Below are positions 1 through 8,339 of a stretch of 64,000 nucleotides of DNA, piece by piece. The stretch's first letter is position 1; each line of letters begins with the position of its first letter. Under the pieces are notes generated by a model. It saw only the letters and a list, made by a program, of their open reading frames with translations. It was not told the DNA's origin and made no database searches. Source of the DNA: Desulfotruncus alcoholivorax DSM 16058 (GTDB lineage: Bacteria > Bacillota > Desulfotomaculia > Desulfotomaculales > Desulfallaceae). The stretch is from the NCBI RefSeq assembly GCF_000430885.1, contig NZ_AUMW01000013.1, forward strand, positions 57,069-121,068. The letters run 5' to 3'. The translations under genes and the position numbers were made by a program.

Positions 1-110
1 ACTATGGTGGTAAGCCCTGCTTTTCCTTTTTCCTGCAGCCGGGCAACGGTAAAGTTGGTTTCCTCGTTATAATAGGTGATTCTCTCCAAATACCCGAAAA
101 TTGTTTGCAT
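1..110 (-). CDS. recD2: ATP-dependent RecD2-like helicase, N-terminal fragment (cut by window edge)
   Basis: Only the first 36 codons are inside the window; the gene runs off the left edge. The reverse strand opens with ATG at 110-108 behind an AAGGAG site about 8 bases upstream. The peptide begins MQTIFGYLERITYYNEETNF and continues with TVARLQEKGKAG, which matches the N-terminal OB-like segment of RecD2/YrrC helicases (pattern ERI-x-Y-x-NEE-x-TVARL). RecD2 is a 5'-3' DNA helicase involved in repair and replication restart. It lies 22 bases downstream of the hypothetical gene at 133-828 on the same strand, so the two are probably co-transcribed. The identification rests on a short stretch. 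Confidence 0.7.
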   Translation of the reverse strand, partial: MQTIFGYLERITYYNEETNFTVARLQEKGKAGLTTI

Positions 111-132
111 CAAAGATGCTCCTTAAAGGAAA

Positions 133-828
133 CTATTCTTTAGCTGGTTCCGGCAGGTATGAGTCTACCTGGGCTTCAATTGTTGACATCTCTTCTTCGG
201 TTAATTCCCGGCCAAGAAAATTTTGCAGCGCTTTGATTGATGCTCCTATGGCAACCCTGCGAATATCAATTTCCGTTTTCTTTTCTTCCGCGGGTCTTTG
301 TTGGCTGTCGTATTTAAATGACGGGAGACCAGGGCTTAATTTATTCGCTAAAGCATCCCAATAGACCTCTTGACCTAAACCAGTTTCTTCCCCATCAACC
401 ATGGGGCTTGGAGTCCCGAAATCATGTGCCGGCCTTTCACCCGGTGATGGCGATTCTTTTTTATTAATTTCCGCTCCAAACTGGTCCGGCCCATTTTCAA
501 ATTTAGCCGGTATTTCATTAACCGACTTCTTTTTGGACAGCCGCTGCTCTCTGGCTGTTTCCTTTTTCTTAACATATTTTAAAAAGGAAACTTCTATTTC
601 TCCCTCAACCTGTAACAGTTCAAGCCTATGCTGCTCCAAGAATACCTTGCTTAATGGCTTGTTGCCTTCCAGCATATCAATCAGCTCTATTTGATTAGCT
701 ATCAACGCCTGTAACGATGGGGAGACCTTTATGGGCACCCTGGCCAGGTCCCGGTCCACTTCATGGCCGGATGGGGTTAATAAAATTTCCTGCTTACTTT
801 TCTTAGCCAAGTTACAAACACTTCCCAA
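133..828 (-). CDS. hypothetical protein, hydrophilic
   Basis: A 231-residue reading frame I do not recognise. It has no signal peptide or membrane segment and is rich in Glu, Lys and Pro. Residues about 25-85 look helical (SPSLQALIANQIELIDMLEG onward), the middle is low-complexity and probably disordered, and the C-terminal 60 residues are again helical, ending ELTEEEMSTIEAQVDSYLPE. The outermost start is TTG at 828. A second TTG at 810 has a GGGAAGTG element about 9 bases upstream and may be the true start. It precedes recD2 by 22 bases in the same direction, hinting at a shared transcript, but no function can be assigned. Confidence 0.55.
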   Translation of the reverse strand: MGSVCNLAKKSKQEILLTPSGHEVDRDLARVPIKVSPSLQALIANQIELIDMLEGNKPLSKVFLEQHRLELLQVEGEIEVSFLKYVKKKETAREQRLSKKKSVNEIPAKFENGPDQFGAEINKKESPSPGERPAHDFGTPSPMVDGEETGLGQEVYWDALANKLSPGLPSFKYDSQQRPAEEKKTEIDIRRVAIGASIKALQNFLGRELTEEEMSTIEAQVDSYLPEPAKE

Positions 829-847
829 TATTTAATACCAATTAGTA

Positions 848-942
848 TCTACTCAAGAGTCAGGAGCCAGAATAAAAGAAAGGTTTATCGTCTCGTAATA
901 TTCTGAATTATGACTACTGAATTCTGAATACTTGAATAGTAA
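848..942. repeat. dispersed intergenic inverted-repeat element, copy 1
   Basis: The stretch starts with ACTCAAGAGTCAGGAGCCAG and ends with ACTGAATTCTGAATACTTGA. The two halves are imperfect inverted repeats that could form a hairpin. Similar CAGGAGTCAGAAT / TTCTGAATTCTGA blocks occur at 7471-7542 and, shortened, at 46829-46855. This looks like a non-coding dispersed repeat of the REP/MITE type; the class is inferred. Confidence 0.5.
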
Positions 943-988
943 TACCAACTATTTCGACAGGAAATTATTTGATCCCTGTTGCCAAAAA

Positions 989-1011
989 ACAAAAAAAGGG
1001 CTTAATACCCT
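989..1011 (-). terminator. terminator of pit
   Basis: On the reverse strand a short AGGG ... CCCT stem overlaps the pit stop codon and is followed by a run of T. The stem is only 4 bp, so strength is uncertain, but position and U-tract fit a rho-independent terminator. Confidence 0.45.
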
Positions 1012-2005
1012 AAAAAATAGAAACTATATAGTAGCATATGGCGGCAAGCAAAGCAGTTACGGGTAAAGTTATAACCCAGGCAGTAACCATTCTCTGCGCG
1101 GTCAGCCATTTTACCGAGAAGATGCTTTTGGCTGACCCTACCCCCATAATGGCTGACGAAATAACGTGGGTAGTGCTTACCGGCTGACCCAGCATGGTAG
1201 CACCAATTATGACCGAAGCCGAAGTAAAATCGGAAGCAAAGCCACTGATGGGCTGAAGCTTAATAATTTTAGAACCTACGGTCTTAATGATCTTCCAACC
1301 GCCTGCTGATGTCCCGGCCGCCATAGCCAACGCGCAGATTATTTTTACCCAAATAGGAATGTCCATTGTTTGGTGTAATCCCCCGGCAATAAGCGCAAAG
1401 GTTATTATGCCCATAGATTTCTGCGCATCATTGGTCCCGTGGCTAAACGCCTGAAAAGCCGCAGTCACAATCTGCATATACCTAAACCCCCGGTTTACCG
1501 ACCGGGGATTTGCGTTTTTAAAAAAGAACCTTAAAATATTCATTATTAAGTAGCCAATTGCAAAAGCAACAAATGGTGAAAAAACCAAAGCTTGCAAAAT
1601 AGTTAAAAACCCCTTAAAATTCACTCCCGACGTGCCGGCAGATGCAATTACCGAACCGGTTAGGGCACCGATAAGGGCATGGGATGAACTGCTGGGGATG
1701 CCCCAATACCAGGTAATCAGGTTCCAGGCAATGGCCGCTAATAACGCAGCCAATACAATCATCAGCCCGTTTTCAAGTTCAAAGGGGTTAGCAATCTTGC
1801 CGCCAATGGTTTTGGCCACCCCGGTAAAGGCCAGCGCTCCCAACAGGTTCATAGATGAAGCCAATAAAATAGCCATCCGGGGAGTTAGCGCCTTGGTTGA
1901 AACTGAAGTAGCAATTGCATTGGCAGTATCATGAAAACCATTGATAAAATCAAAAGAAATGGCCATTAATACTACAATAGCCACTAAAATAATATTAGTA
2001 TCCAT
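1010..2005 (-). CDS. pit: PiT-family inorganic phosphate (or sulfate) permease
   Basis: 331 residues, very hydrophobic, with the two PiT signature repeats: GFHDTANAIATSV near residue 23 and SHGTNDAQKSMGII near residue 205. PiT proteins are low-affinity metal-phosphate/proton or sodium symporters of the cytoplasmic membrane. The length is short for the family (often 330-500) but typical of Gram-positive members lacking the large central loop. ATG at 2005 has GGGAGAA 8-9 bases upstream. It follows the DUF47/PhoU-like gene by 11 bases, the classical pairing of this transporter with its regulator. A few members carry sulfate, so the substrate is not certain. Confidence 0.9.
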   Translation of the reverse strand: MDTNIILVAIVVLMAISFDFINGFHDTANAIATSVSTKALTPRMAILLASSMNLLGALAFTGVAKTIGGKIANPFELENGLMIVLAALLAAIAWNLITWYWGIPSSSSHALIGALTGSVIASAGTSGVNFKGFLTILQALVFSPFVAFAIGYLIMNILRFFFKNANPRSVNRGFRYMQIVTAAFQAFSHGTNDAQKSMGIITFALIAGGLHQTMDIPIWVKIICALAMAAGTSAGGWKIIKTVGSKIIKLQPISGFASDFTSASVIIGATMLGQPVSTTHVISSAIMGVGSAKSIFSVKWLTAQRMVTAWVITLPVTALLAAICYYIVSIF

Positions 2006-2016
2006 AACAATTCTCC

Positions 2017-2631
2017 CTATGAATTACGCATTATTAAAGCTTCCAGAATATTGGCCACGTCTTCGCACGCATCTGTAATGCCTTCCAGCATTTCATAGAT
2101 CTCTTTTTTCTTGATAATCAAGATAGGGTCATCGTGTTCTTCAAACAAAGTCATAACACATTCTCTTACCAGCTGGTCGGCTTCGTTTTCCAGCTCGTTT
2201 ATTCTATAAATGTGCCTTTCCATCTGCTGCATTTTTTTCTGCGCCAACAGATTTATGGACGTAACTATTTCTTCAGCGCAATTAACAATCATCTGGGCAA
2301 ACAATTTAATATAATCGTCGGCTTTTGTTACCTTGTATATTTCCAGCCGGTCGGCAACGGCTTCAATCCCGTCGACAACATCATCTAATTTTAGAGCTAT
2401 ACCCAAAATGTCTTCCCTTTCCAGCGGGGTTATAAACGTTTTATTCAAGGCGTGAATAATTGTATGAGTCAGCTCGTCCCCTTTGTCCTCAAGAATTTTT
2501 ATTCTTTCGGCATAGGCTTCAACGTCTCCAAGGTTACTTACTTCTTCCTGAAAAAGTTTACAGGCTTCCAAAAGATTATCAGCGCTTTGAGAAAGCGTTT
2601 CAATAAAAATATCCTTTTTTTTGAAAAACAT
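2017..2631 (-). CDS. DUF47/PhoU-like phosphate transport regulator
   Basis: 204 residues, almost entirely helical and charged, with the DUF47 (TIGR00153) pattern: FKKKDIFIETLSQSADNLLE at the N-terminus, TPLEREDILGIALKLDDVVDGIEAVADRLE in the middle and KKKEIYEMLEGITDACEDVANILE at the C-terminus. The ExxD-type motifs bind metal in PhoU-like proteins. Family members modulate the Pit transporter encoded immediately downstream. Start ATG 2631 is preceded by AGGGGGATT. The 11-base gap to pit indicates one operon. Confidence 0.9.
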   Translation of the reverse strand: MFFKKKDIFIETLSQSADNLLEACKLFQEEVSNLGDVEAYAERIKILEDKGDELTHTIIHALNKTFITPLEREDILGIALKLDDVVDGIEAVADRLEIYKVTKADDYIKLFAQMIVNCAEEIVTSINLLAQKKMQQMERHIYRINELENEADQLVRECVMTLFEEHDDPILIIKKKEIYEMLEGITDACEDVANILEALIMRNS

Positions 2632-2781
2632 GCATAATCCCCCTAAATATATTAAGGATATGTAAAGAATATTAAATTTAGCTTGTCCAATTAGAACTAT
2701 ATCACTAATTTTGTTATATGAATATTAAATCCAGATTAATTTTTTTTCACAGTTTTTCCGTTCACTCAGCAGAAAACCCCA

Positions 2782-2804
2782 AAACCCCCGGTTGGCCGGG
2801 GGTT
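2782..2804 (-). terminator. terminator after polysaccharide deacetylase gene
   Basis: A strong GC stem (AAACCCCCGG / CCGGGGGTTT) lies between the deacetylase stop and the DUF47 start. On the reverse strand it is followed by TTTTGGGGTTTT, so it most likely ends deacetylase transcription. A second hairpin (CGTGCAT / ATGCACG) lies at 2818-2840. Confidence 0.65.
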
Positions 2805-2862
2805 TAATCATAGCTGTCGTGCATAATTAATTCATGCACGGATTAAACATGGTTTTTACCTT

Positions 2863-3636
2863 CTACCTGATAAATTCCAAACGCATAATAAAATCCGGTA
2901 GTAAGTTCATCCCGGATACACGGATTCTTTTTAAGGTATACGGGTCGTCGCCTGGTTTAATGCGCCCTTGTCTGGTAGTAAAAGCATAATTGAAGCCTGC
3001 CGCTTTTACGTATCCTTTGATTTGATTATTATACCTGCCGCTGGGATAGCAAAATATTTCCACATTTTTGCCGGTAATCCCGGCCAATCCCGCTTTTGAA
3101 TCGAAAATCTCTTTTCTGGCCCTTGCCGGAGAAACATCTGTAAGTACAACATGATTACTGGTATGAGCCTGAAAGGATATTTTATGAAACATCATTTCAG
3201 CAATTTGTTCCCGGGTGAGCATTTTAACTTCCGCCTTACCCCTTTTAATGTCCCACAGGTTTTTTTCACCCACTAAACTGCATGGCATAAAAACAGTGGC
3301 GGGGAAATGGTATTTTTTTAGTACCGGTAGCGCATTAATGTAATTATCCTGGTAGCCGTCGTCAAAAGTAATAGCCACTGTTTTTCGGGGCAGCGGCTCG
3401 CCGCTGTTTAACTTTTTTAATATTGTTTCCAGAGACATTACCTGATAGCCCCTTTGATGCAGGTACCACATCTGCCTGTCGAATTCTTTTACCGGCACCG
3501 CCAGAGCCCTTCTGTGCGACCAGTCGCTCACCATGTGATACATTAATACAGGTACACCATTACTTCTATAGGATAAAAAAAATAAAAAAGCCATAACCCC
3601 TACAATTAGTGCCAAAACCAAAAAAACCCTGCGCAA
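2863..3636 (-). CDS. membrane-anchored polysaccharide deacetylase (NodB domain)
   Basis: 257 residues. The N-terminal hydrophobic segment (residues 3-20) is a membrane anchor or signal. The NodB homology domain follows: VLMYHMV near residue 30, the metal-binding AITFDDGYQDNY near 88-99 and the second motif AHTSNH near 157-162 (H-x3-H type), then CYPSGRYN and AFTTRQG. Such carbohydrate esterase 4 enzymes remove acetyl groups from peptidoglycan or exported glucosamine polymers (PgaB/IcaB type). The start is a TTG at 3636 with GGAGGGG five bases upstream. Transcribed alone, divergently from the secreted protein at 3747. Confidence 0.85.
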   Translation of the reverse strand: MRRVFLVLALIVGVMAFLFFLSYRSNGVPVLMYHMVSDWSHRRALAVPVKEFDRQMWYLHQRGYQVMSLETILKKLNSGEPLPRKTVAITFDDGYQDNYINALPVLKKYHFPATVFMPCSLVGEKNLWDIKRGKAEVKMLTREQIAEMMFHKISFQAHTSNHVVLTDVSPARARKEIFDSKAGLAGITGKNVEIFCYPSGRYNNQIKGYVKAAGFNYAFTTRQGRIKPGDDPYTLKRIRVSGMNLLPDFIMRLEFIR

Positions 3637-3746
3637 ACCAACCCCTCCAATGATGCTTCCAACTGTATCCCAAACATGTCATCATTATCGTGCATGTTAA
3701 ATAAATATATTTATGTATGTAGTAAGAACGGTAAAGGATCAGGGTA

Positions 3747-4661
3747 ATGAATATACGTAAAAAGTATTTGTTTATTATTGTTATATTATTGGTTTTAATT
3801 GCAGCAGCTTATACAATGGCTGCAACCGGTACCAAGAAAGAAAGCACCCGGCCCATAGTCAAAAAACAGCTGACCGGTGAATTTTTAAGCTGGGAAGAGG
3901 TTGATGTTTTGTTTCCCAAATTCGCCAAAGCCACAGTTATTGACCAAAAAACGGGCTTAAGCTTCCGCGTGCAGCGCCGGGCGGGACAATACCATGCCGA
4001 CGTCCAGCCGCTCACCGCAAATGACACTTACATCATGAAAACCATCTATAGCGGCAAGTGGAGCTGGAACCGCAAACCCATTGTTGTCCAGCTGGATAGC
4101 GGGCGCAGAATAGCTGCCTCCATGCACGGCATGCCCCACGGCGCAGGCGCGATTAAAGGAAATAATTTTAACGGTCATTTCTGTATCCACTTCAGGGATA
4201 GTAAAACACATGCTTCCGGCTCCGTAAATTATGCCCACCAAATTATGGTCTGGATAGCGGCAAATAATTTGGATAAGCAAATTCAAATTCTAACGCCGGA
4301 GCAGGCTATTGAAGTATTCCTTGCCGCCGTTGACCAGAGTAAGCCGGAAATAGCCAAAAAAATAATCGACCCGGAGTCTTATTCCGCCAGTGAATTATTA
4401 ACGGGGCTTAACGGTTTAAAGATGATAAAGATAATAAAAATTACCAGTACAGAAGAAAAAAATACTTACAAGGTTGACACAGGTGTAGTTTATCAGGATT
4501 CGGAAAAAGTATATCAAAAAAACCTGTTGCTTCAGTTAAAATATAAAAAGGATCAAGGTTGGAAAATCAATCCGGAAACAGCTCTGCCCATTTTAGACAA
4601 AGAAACCTGGGATAGTGTGCTGCCCTGGGGCAAGGAAATGTTATTAGAAAATGAGGATTAA
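3747..4661 (+). CDS. conserved secreted protein with HG/GHFCIHF motif
   Basis: 304 residues with a signal peptide or single membrane anchor (residues 7-27, cleavage possible after YTMAATG). The middle contains SMHGMPHGAGAIKGNNFNGH followed by FCIHFRDSKTHASG near residues 128-155, a His/Cys-rich motif. Comparable motifs occur in cell-wall proteins of clostridial spore-formers and loosely recall the SHGCIRM active site of L,D-transpeptidases; that comparison is mine and unproven. The C-terminal 100 residues resemble an NTF2/DUF-like domain. Start ATG 3747 has AAAGGATCAGGG upstream. It stands alone between the deacetylase and the DUF89 gene. Confidence 0.6.
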   Translation: MNIRKKYLFIIVILLVLIAAAYTMAATGTKKESTRPIVKKQLTGEFLSWEEVDVLFPKFAKATVIDQKTGLSFRVQRRAGQYHADVQPLTANDTYIMKTIYSGKWSWNRKPIVVQLDSGRRIAASMHGMPHGAGAIKGNNFNGHFCIHFRDSKTHASGSVNYAHQIMVWIAANNLDKQIQILTPEQAIEVFLAAVDQSKPEIAKKIIDPESYSASELLTGLNGLKMIKIIKITSTEEKNTYKVDTGVVYQDSEKVYQKNLLLQLKYKKDQGWKINPETALPILDKETWDSVLPWGKEMLLENED

Positions 4662-4728
4662 CTAAAATTTCTAATTTCAAACTGCTGTTGTGTTAAACTA
4701 AAGCTTAAGCTTGATGAGGAGGGGAATA

Positions 4729-5586
4729 ATGAAAGCTTCCGTAGATTGCGTTCACTGTTATCTTAAACAGGCTGTAAACTGCATGAGCATCGCCGGAGTA
4801 GACGAGGACAGGCAGTACCCGGTTTTGTTCAATATTATGGACAACATTAAAACCATGGACCGCCAAAGAACGCCGGCCGAAAACTCCACGGAAATGCTGA
4901 TCAACCTTTATCAAATGATCAATAGCAACGACCCGTATCAAGAAATCAAAAAAAGACTGAATACCCTTGGTCTGGATCTGTACCCCGGTTTAAAAGAATA
5001 CATTAATAAGTCTGGTAATAAGCTTTATAATGCTTTAAAAATTGCCGCTTCGGGCAATATTATCGATCTTGGCATCAATAGGGACTTTGACATCAACGCC
5101 AGCCTGGAACACAGTTTAAGCATAGGATTTTCCAAAGACGATTACGATAGGTTTATTGAAAAGCTTGGCAGGGTGGATCAGGTGGTTATTGTTGGAGACA
5201 ACGCCGGTGAAATCGTATTTGATAAATTGCTGGTGGAAGAATTAAACCAAATGGGAAAGAAGGTAGCCTACATAGTTAAAGGCGGCCCGATATTAAATGA
5301 TGCCACCATGGAAGACGCCGTTGAAGTAGGGATGGACAAAATAGCAGAGGTTATGACCACAGGATCAAATTATTTAGGGGTGCCGCTGAACAAAGTTGCT
5401 CCTGAAGTGGTAACCTTGCTGGCAAATTCCGACCTGGTTGTTTCCAAAGGTCAGGCCAATTTTGAGTCACTGGAGCATGAAGAGCTGGCCAGAGACAGGG
5501 TATTTTTTTTGCTAAAAATTAAATGTCCCTGGGTGGGTAAAACTGCCGGGGCTAATTTAGGCGATGTTGTATTCTTTGCCAGGTAG
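4729..5586 (+). CDS. DUF89 (ARMT1-like) metal-dependent phosphatase family protein
   Basis: 285 residues. The N-terminal CVHCYLKQAVN motif (CxxC) and the core VIVGDNAGEIVFDKLLVEEL, VKGGPILNDATMEDA and SDLVVSKGQANFESL are diagnostic of DUF89. The Asp-Asn pair in GDNAGE and the Asp in ILNDAT bind the catalytic metal; characterised members are damage-control phosphatases acting on sugar phosphates. I chose ATG 4729 because GAGGAGGGG sits 5-10 bases upstream; a TTG at 4711 would include the ribosome site. Monocistronic. The physiological substrate is unknown. Confidence 0.85.
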   Translation: MKASVDCVHCYLKQAVNCMSIAGVDEDRQYPVLFNIMDNIKTMDRQRTPAENSTEMLINLYQMINSNDPYQEIKKRLNTLGLDLYPGLKEYINKSGNKLYNALKIAASGNIIDLGINRDFDINASLEHSLSIGFSKDDYDRFIEKLGRVDQVVIVGDNAGEIVFDKLLVEELNQMGKKVAYIVKGGPILNDATMEDAVEVGMDKIAEVMTTGSNYLGVPLNKVAPEVVTLLANSDLVVSKGQANFESLEHEELARDRVFFLLKIKCPWVGKTAGANLGDVVFFAR

Positions 5587-5708
5587 ACCACCATGCCGCC
5601 AACACGGCACCAGCAGAGGATTAACGTGACAAGTACAAGGATTTAATGAATTAAAATAGAATAATTTGAAAGAAAAATAAAGATTGAAACATATGGAGGG
5701 GTTAATAA

Positions 5709-6674
5709 TTGTCTTTAAGTCGAAAAAGTGTATGCTTGTGTTTACTGGTGACGGCGCTGGGGATTTTTTTGACCCTAACAGGCTGCAGCTCACCAGCTGC
5801 CCCCATTAAGGTTGGGATGATGCCCATTACTGATAATTCACCGTTCTGGGTTGCCGAACAACAGGGTTACTTTAAAGATGAAGGCATCCAGGTGGAGCTG
5901 GTGCCTTTCCCCAGCGCCATTGAAAGGGACAGCGCTTTCGCAGCCGGGCAAATTGACGCCGGTATCGGAGACCTGCTGGCAGTGGCAGCCATGAACAATT
6001 CCGGCACCAAAGTAAAAGCTGTTTCAGTCGGGCAGGGCGCAGTGCCGGGCGAGAACAGATTTGCCATTCTCTCTGCGCCAAATTCCGGCATTACCAAGCC
6101 CGAGCAGCTGGCTAACGTGCCCATAGCCCTTTCCCTCAATACCGTCAATGAATATATAACAGACAACCTGCTTACAGCCGAGGGTTTGAAACCTGATGAG
6201 ATTAAAACAACCAACATGGTAAAGCTGCCTATAAGGTTTGAGGCTTTGATCAATGGAAGCGTTAAAGCAGCAACTCTGCCCGACCCTTTTGCCACCCTGG
6301 CTGAGATTAAAGGAGCCCGTTTAATTTTGGACAATTCCAAGAACACCGTTGCCCAAACCGTGGTTATTGTCCGCCAAGAAACTTTGGATAAAAACCCCGA
6401 AGGTATCAAAAAATTAATGCGGGCTTATGACAGAGCAGTTAAGGACCTGTCCGCAGATCCTAAAAAATACGAACAATTGATAGCGGAAAAAGCAAAGATT
6501 CCCGGTGAAGTAATGTCCAGCAAGGAACACCCTTTAAAACTGCACTTTTCCGAACCCCAGGCCCCTGACCGGGCAGGAGTGGAAAAAACAATCAGCTGGA
6601 TGAAAGACCACGGGCTTTTGCAAAAAGATTTTCAATACAGTGATCTGGTGGACGAGCGTATCATTAAAAAATGA
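5709..6674 (+). CDS. ABC transporter substrate-binding lipoprotein, NitT/TauT type
   Basis: 321 residues with a lipoprotein signal (lipobox LTLTGC around residues 21-26) and an NMT1/SsuA-like periplasmic-binding fold: IKVGMMPITDNSPFWVAEQQ, GYFKDEGIQVELVPF, ALSLNTVNEYITDNLL. The class binds nitrate, sulfonates, bicarbonate or thiamine precursors; the ligand cannot be read from sequence. The start is TTG at 5709 behind GGAGGGG. Its stop overlaps the ATG of the ATPase gene (ATGA), indicating coupled translation, and the permease follows at 7573. Confidence 0.85.
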   Translation: MSLSRKSVCLCLLVTALGIFLTLTGCSSPAAPIKVGMMPITDNSPFWVAEQQGYFKDEGIQVELVPFPSAIERDSAFAAGQIDAGIGDLLAVAAMNNSGTKVKAVSVGQGAVPGENRFAILSAPNSGITKPEQLANVPIALSLNTVNEYITDNLLTAEGLKPDEIKTTNMVKLPIRFEALINGSVKAATLPDPFATLAEIKGARLILDNSKNTVAQTVVIVRQETLDKNPEGIKKLMRAYDRAVKDLSADPKKYEQLIAEKAKIPGEVMSSKEHPLKLHFSEPQAPDRAGVEKTISWMKDHGLLQKDFQYSDLVDERIIKK

Positions 6675-7438
6675 ACAGTTTGAACAGCGATAATAACCTG
6701 GTTATTGTCCGGGGGCTATCGGTAAGCTATTTTCAGCAAAAAAAGGAAGTGCCGGCCCTAAGCGAAGTAAGTTTTGCCATTCCCCGCGGTTCGACCTGCG
6801 CGCTGATCGGACCTTCGGGCTGCGGCAAGTCGACACTATTGTATGTGCTATCGGGCTTAATGCGCCCAAGTGGCGGCAGCGTAATGGTAGGCGGGGAACC
6901 GCCAACGGCTCCCCGCCGGTCAACGGCACTGATATTGCAGGATTACGGGCTGCTGCCGTGGAAAAAGGTGGCGGAAAACGTCGGCCTGGGCCTTGAAATC
7001 AGGGGTATCAAGCGTGAGCAAAGACTGGACAGGGTCAAAAGGGTACTGCAGGAAGTGGGTTTGTGGGAATTGCGCAACCGCTACCCCTCCCAGTTAAGCG
7101 GCGGCCAGCGACAGCGGGTGGGCATAGCCCGGGCCCTGGCCCAGGAACCCGATCTGCTCTTGATGGACGAACCTTTTTCTTCCCTCGACGCACTTACCCG
7201 TGAAATGCTGCAGGAACAGCTGCTGCAAATCTGGAAAGACAAAAGGATCACCATTATCATGGTGACCCACAGCATAGATGAAGCAGTTTATTTAGGACAA
7301 CAAATCATCGTCTTGGCGGGTAATCCGGGCCGGGTACTGGAAATCGTGAACAACCCGGGAGTAGGCAATGAAGGTTATCGTGATACTCCTGAATTTCATC
7401 AATTGTCCACAATGCTGCGCAGCAAATTGTCCCATTAA
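6671..7438 (+). CDS. ABC transporter ATP-binding protein, NitT/TauT type
   Basis: 255 residues with all nucleotide-binding motifs: Walker A GPSGCGKST (about residue 43), Q-loop LILQDYGLLPWKK, signature LSGGQRQRVGIARAL, Walker B LLLMDEPFSSLDA and switch His in VTHSIDEA. The family is SsuB/TauB/ThiZ. It overlaps the binding-protein gene by four bases and is separated from its permease by 134 bases that contain a dispersed repeat. Confidence 0.92.
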   Translation: MNSLNSDNNLVIVRGLSVSYFQQKKEVPALSEVSFAIPRGSTCALIGPSGCGKSTLLYVLSGLMRPSGGSVMVGGEPPTAPRRSTALILQDYGLLPWKKVAENVGLGLEIRGIKREQRLDRVKRVLQEVGLWELRNRYPSQLSGGQRQRVGIARALAQEPDLLLMDEPFSSLDALTREMLQEQLLQIWKDKRITIIMVTHSIDEAVYLGQQIIVLAGNPGRVLEIVNNPGVGNEGYRDTPEFHQLSTMLRSKLSH

Positions 7439-7470
7439 ATTTCAATCGTAACTATTCAGCACCTATAACT

Positions 7471-7542
7471 ACTCAGGAGTCAGAATGAGAGAGCCGGACT
7501 CGGAGTATTCTCTTCTGAATTCTGAATTCTTACTCCAGAATA
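7471..7542. repeat. dispersed intergenic inverted-repeat element, copy 2
   Basis: Contains ACTCAGGAGTCAGAAT followed after a spacer by TTCTGAATTCTGAATTCT, the same inverted arms as at 848-942. It sits between the ATPase and permease genes of one ABC operon, suggesting insertion into a pre-existing operon without breaking it. Confidence 0.5.
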
Positions 7543-7572
7543 CTAATTTTAAATCAAATCCTATTAGCAGGT

Positions 7573-8331
7573 GTGAAATTGGACCAAAATAGCTACCATA
7601 AATATTTTAGCACAATTCTATCTATAGCAGCCTTGCTTGCCGGGTGGGAGTTGCTGGCCCTTGCCGTCAACAACCCCGCCCTGCCGGGCCCCGTACAGTC
7701 TTTGGACACTTTTATTAATGAAGTACCACGGGGACTCTGGCAGCATTTTTTAATCAGCACCTATCGCGTATTTACCAGTATCGTTCTGTCCCTGGTGCTG
7801 GCCTTACCAATCGGCATGCTTCTGGGCAGGGAACAGCATCTGGACCGCTTTGCGGCACCGGTTATTTACCTGGTTTATCCCATCCCTAAAATTGTTTTTC
7901 TTCCCGTGCTTGCCACTCTGTTAAGCTACGGAGATATATCCAAAATAACCCTGATTACACTGGTGGTATTTTTTCAAATACTTGTTCCGATCAGGGATGC
8001 TTCCCGCAACATCAACGCAGCATTGATCAATTCGGTAAAATCGCTGGGAGCGGTTCGTTTCGACGTATACAAACATGTTGTCTGGCCTGCTGTGCTGCCA
8101 GAAATGCTTACATCTCTACGCATTGCCTCGGGTACAGCCATAGCTATTCTATTCTTTTCCGAAACCATATCCAGCCAGGAAGGGCTGGGGTATTATCTAC
8201 TGGATGCCTGGTCCAGGTTCGCCTATGATGAGATGTTTGCCGGCATTATTGCCATGGGGCTGCTTGGCCTGGTAATTTATTTTATCCTGGATTATCTTGA
8301 ACATCTTATTTGCCCGTGGAAGTTCGTTTAG
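7573..8331 (+). CDS. ABC transporter permease, NitT/TauT type
   Basis: 252 residues with about six membrane helices and the EAA-type loop SLGAVRFDVYKHVVWPAVLPEML near residues 156-178, which contacts the ATPase. It completes the binding-protein/ATPase/permease set. The start is a GTG at 7573 with only a weak ribosome site (TAGCAGGT). The stop is 8 bases from the convergent EamA gene. Confidence 0.88.
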   Translation: MKLDQNSYHKYFSTILSIAALLAGWELLALAVNNPALPGPVQSLDTFINEVPRGLWQHFLISTYRVFTSIVLSLVLALPIGMLLGREQHLDRFAAPVIYLVYPIPKIVFLPVLATLLSYGDISKITLITLVVFFQILVPIRDASRNINAALINSVKSLGAVRFDVYKHVVWPAVLPEMLTSLRIASGTAIAILFFSETISSQEGLGYYLLDAWSRFAYDEMFAGIIAMGLLGLVIYFILDYLEHLICPWKFV

Positions 8332-8339
8332 AAGTTCAT

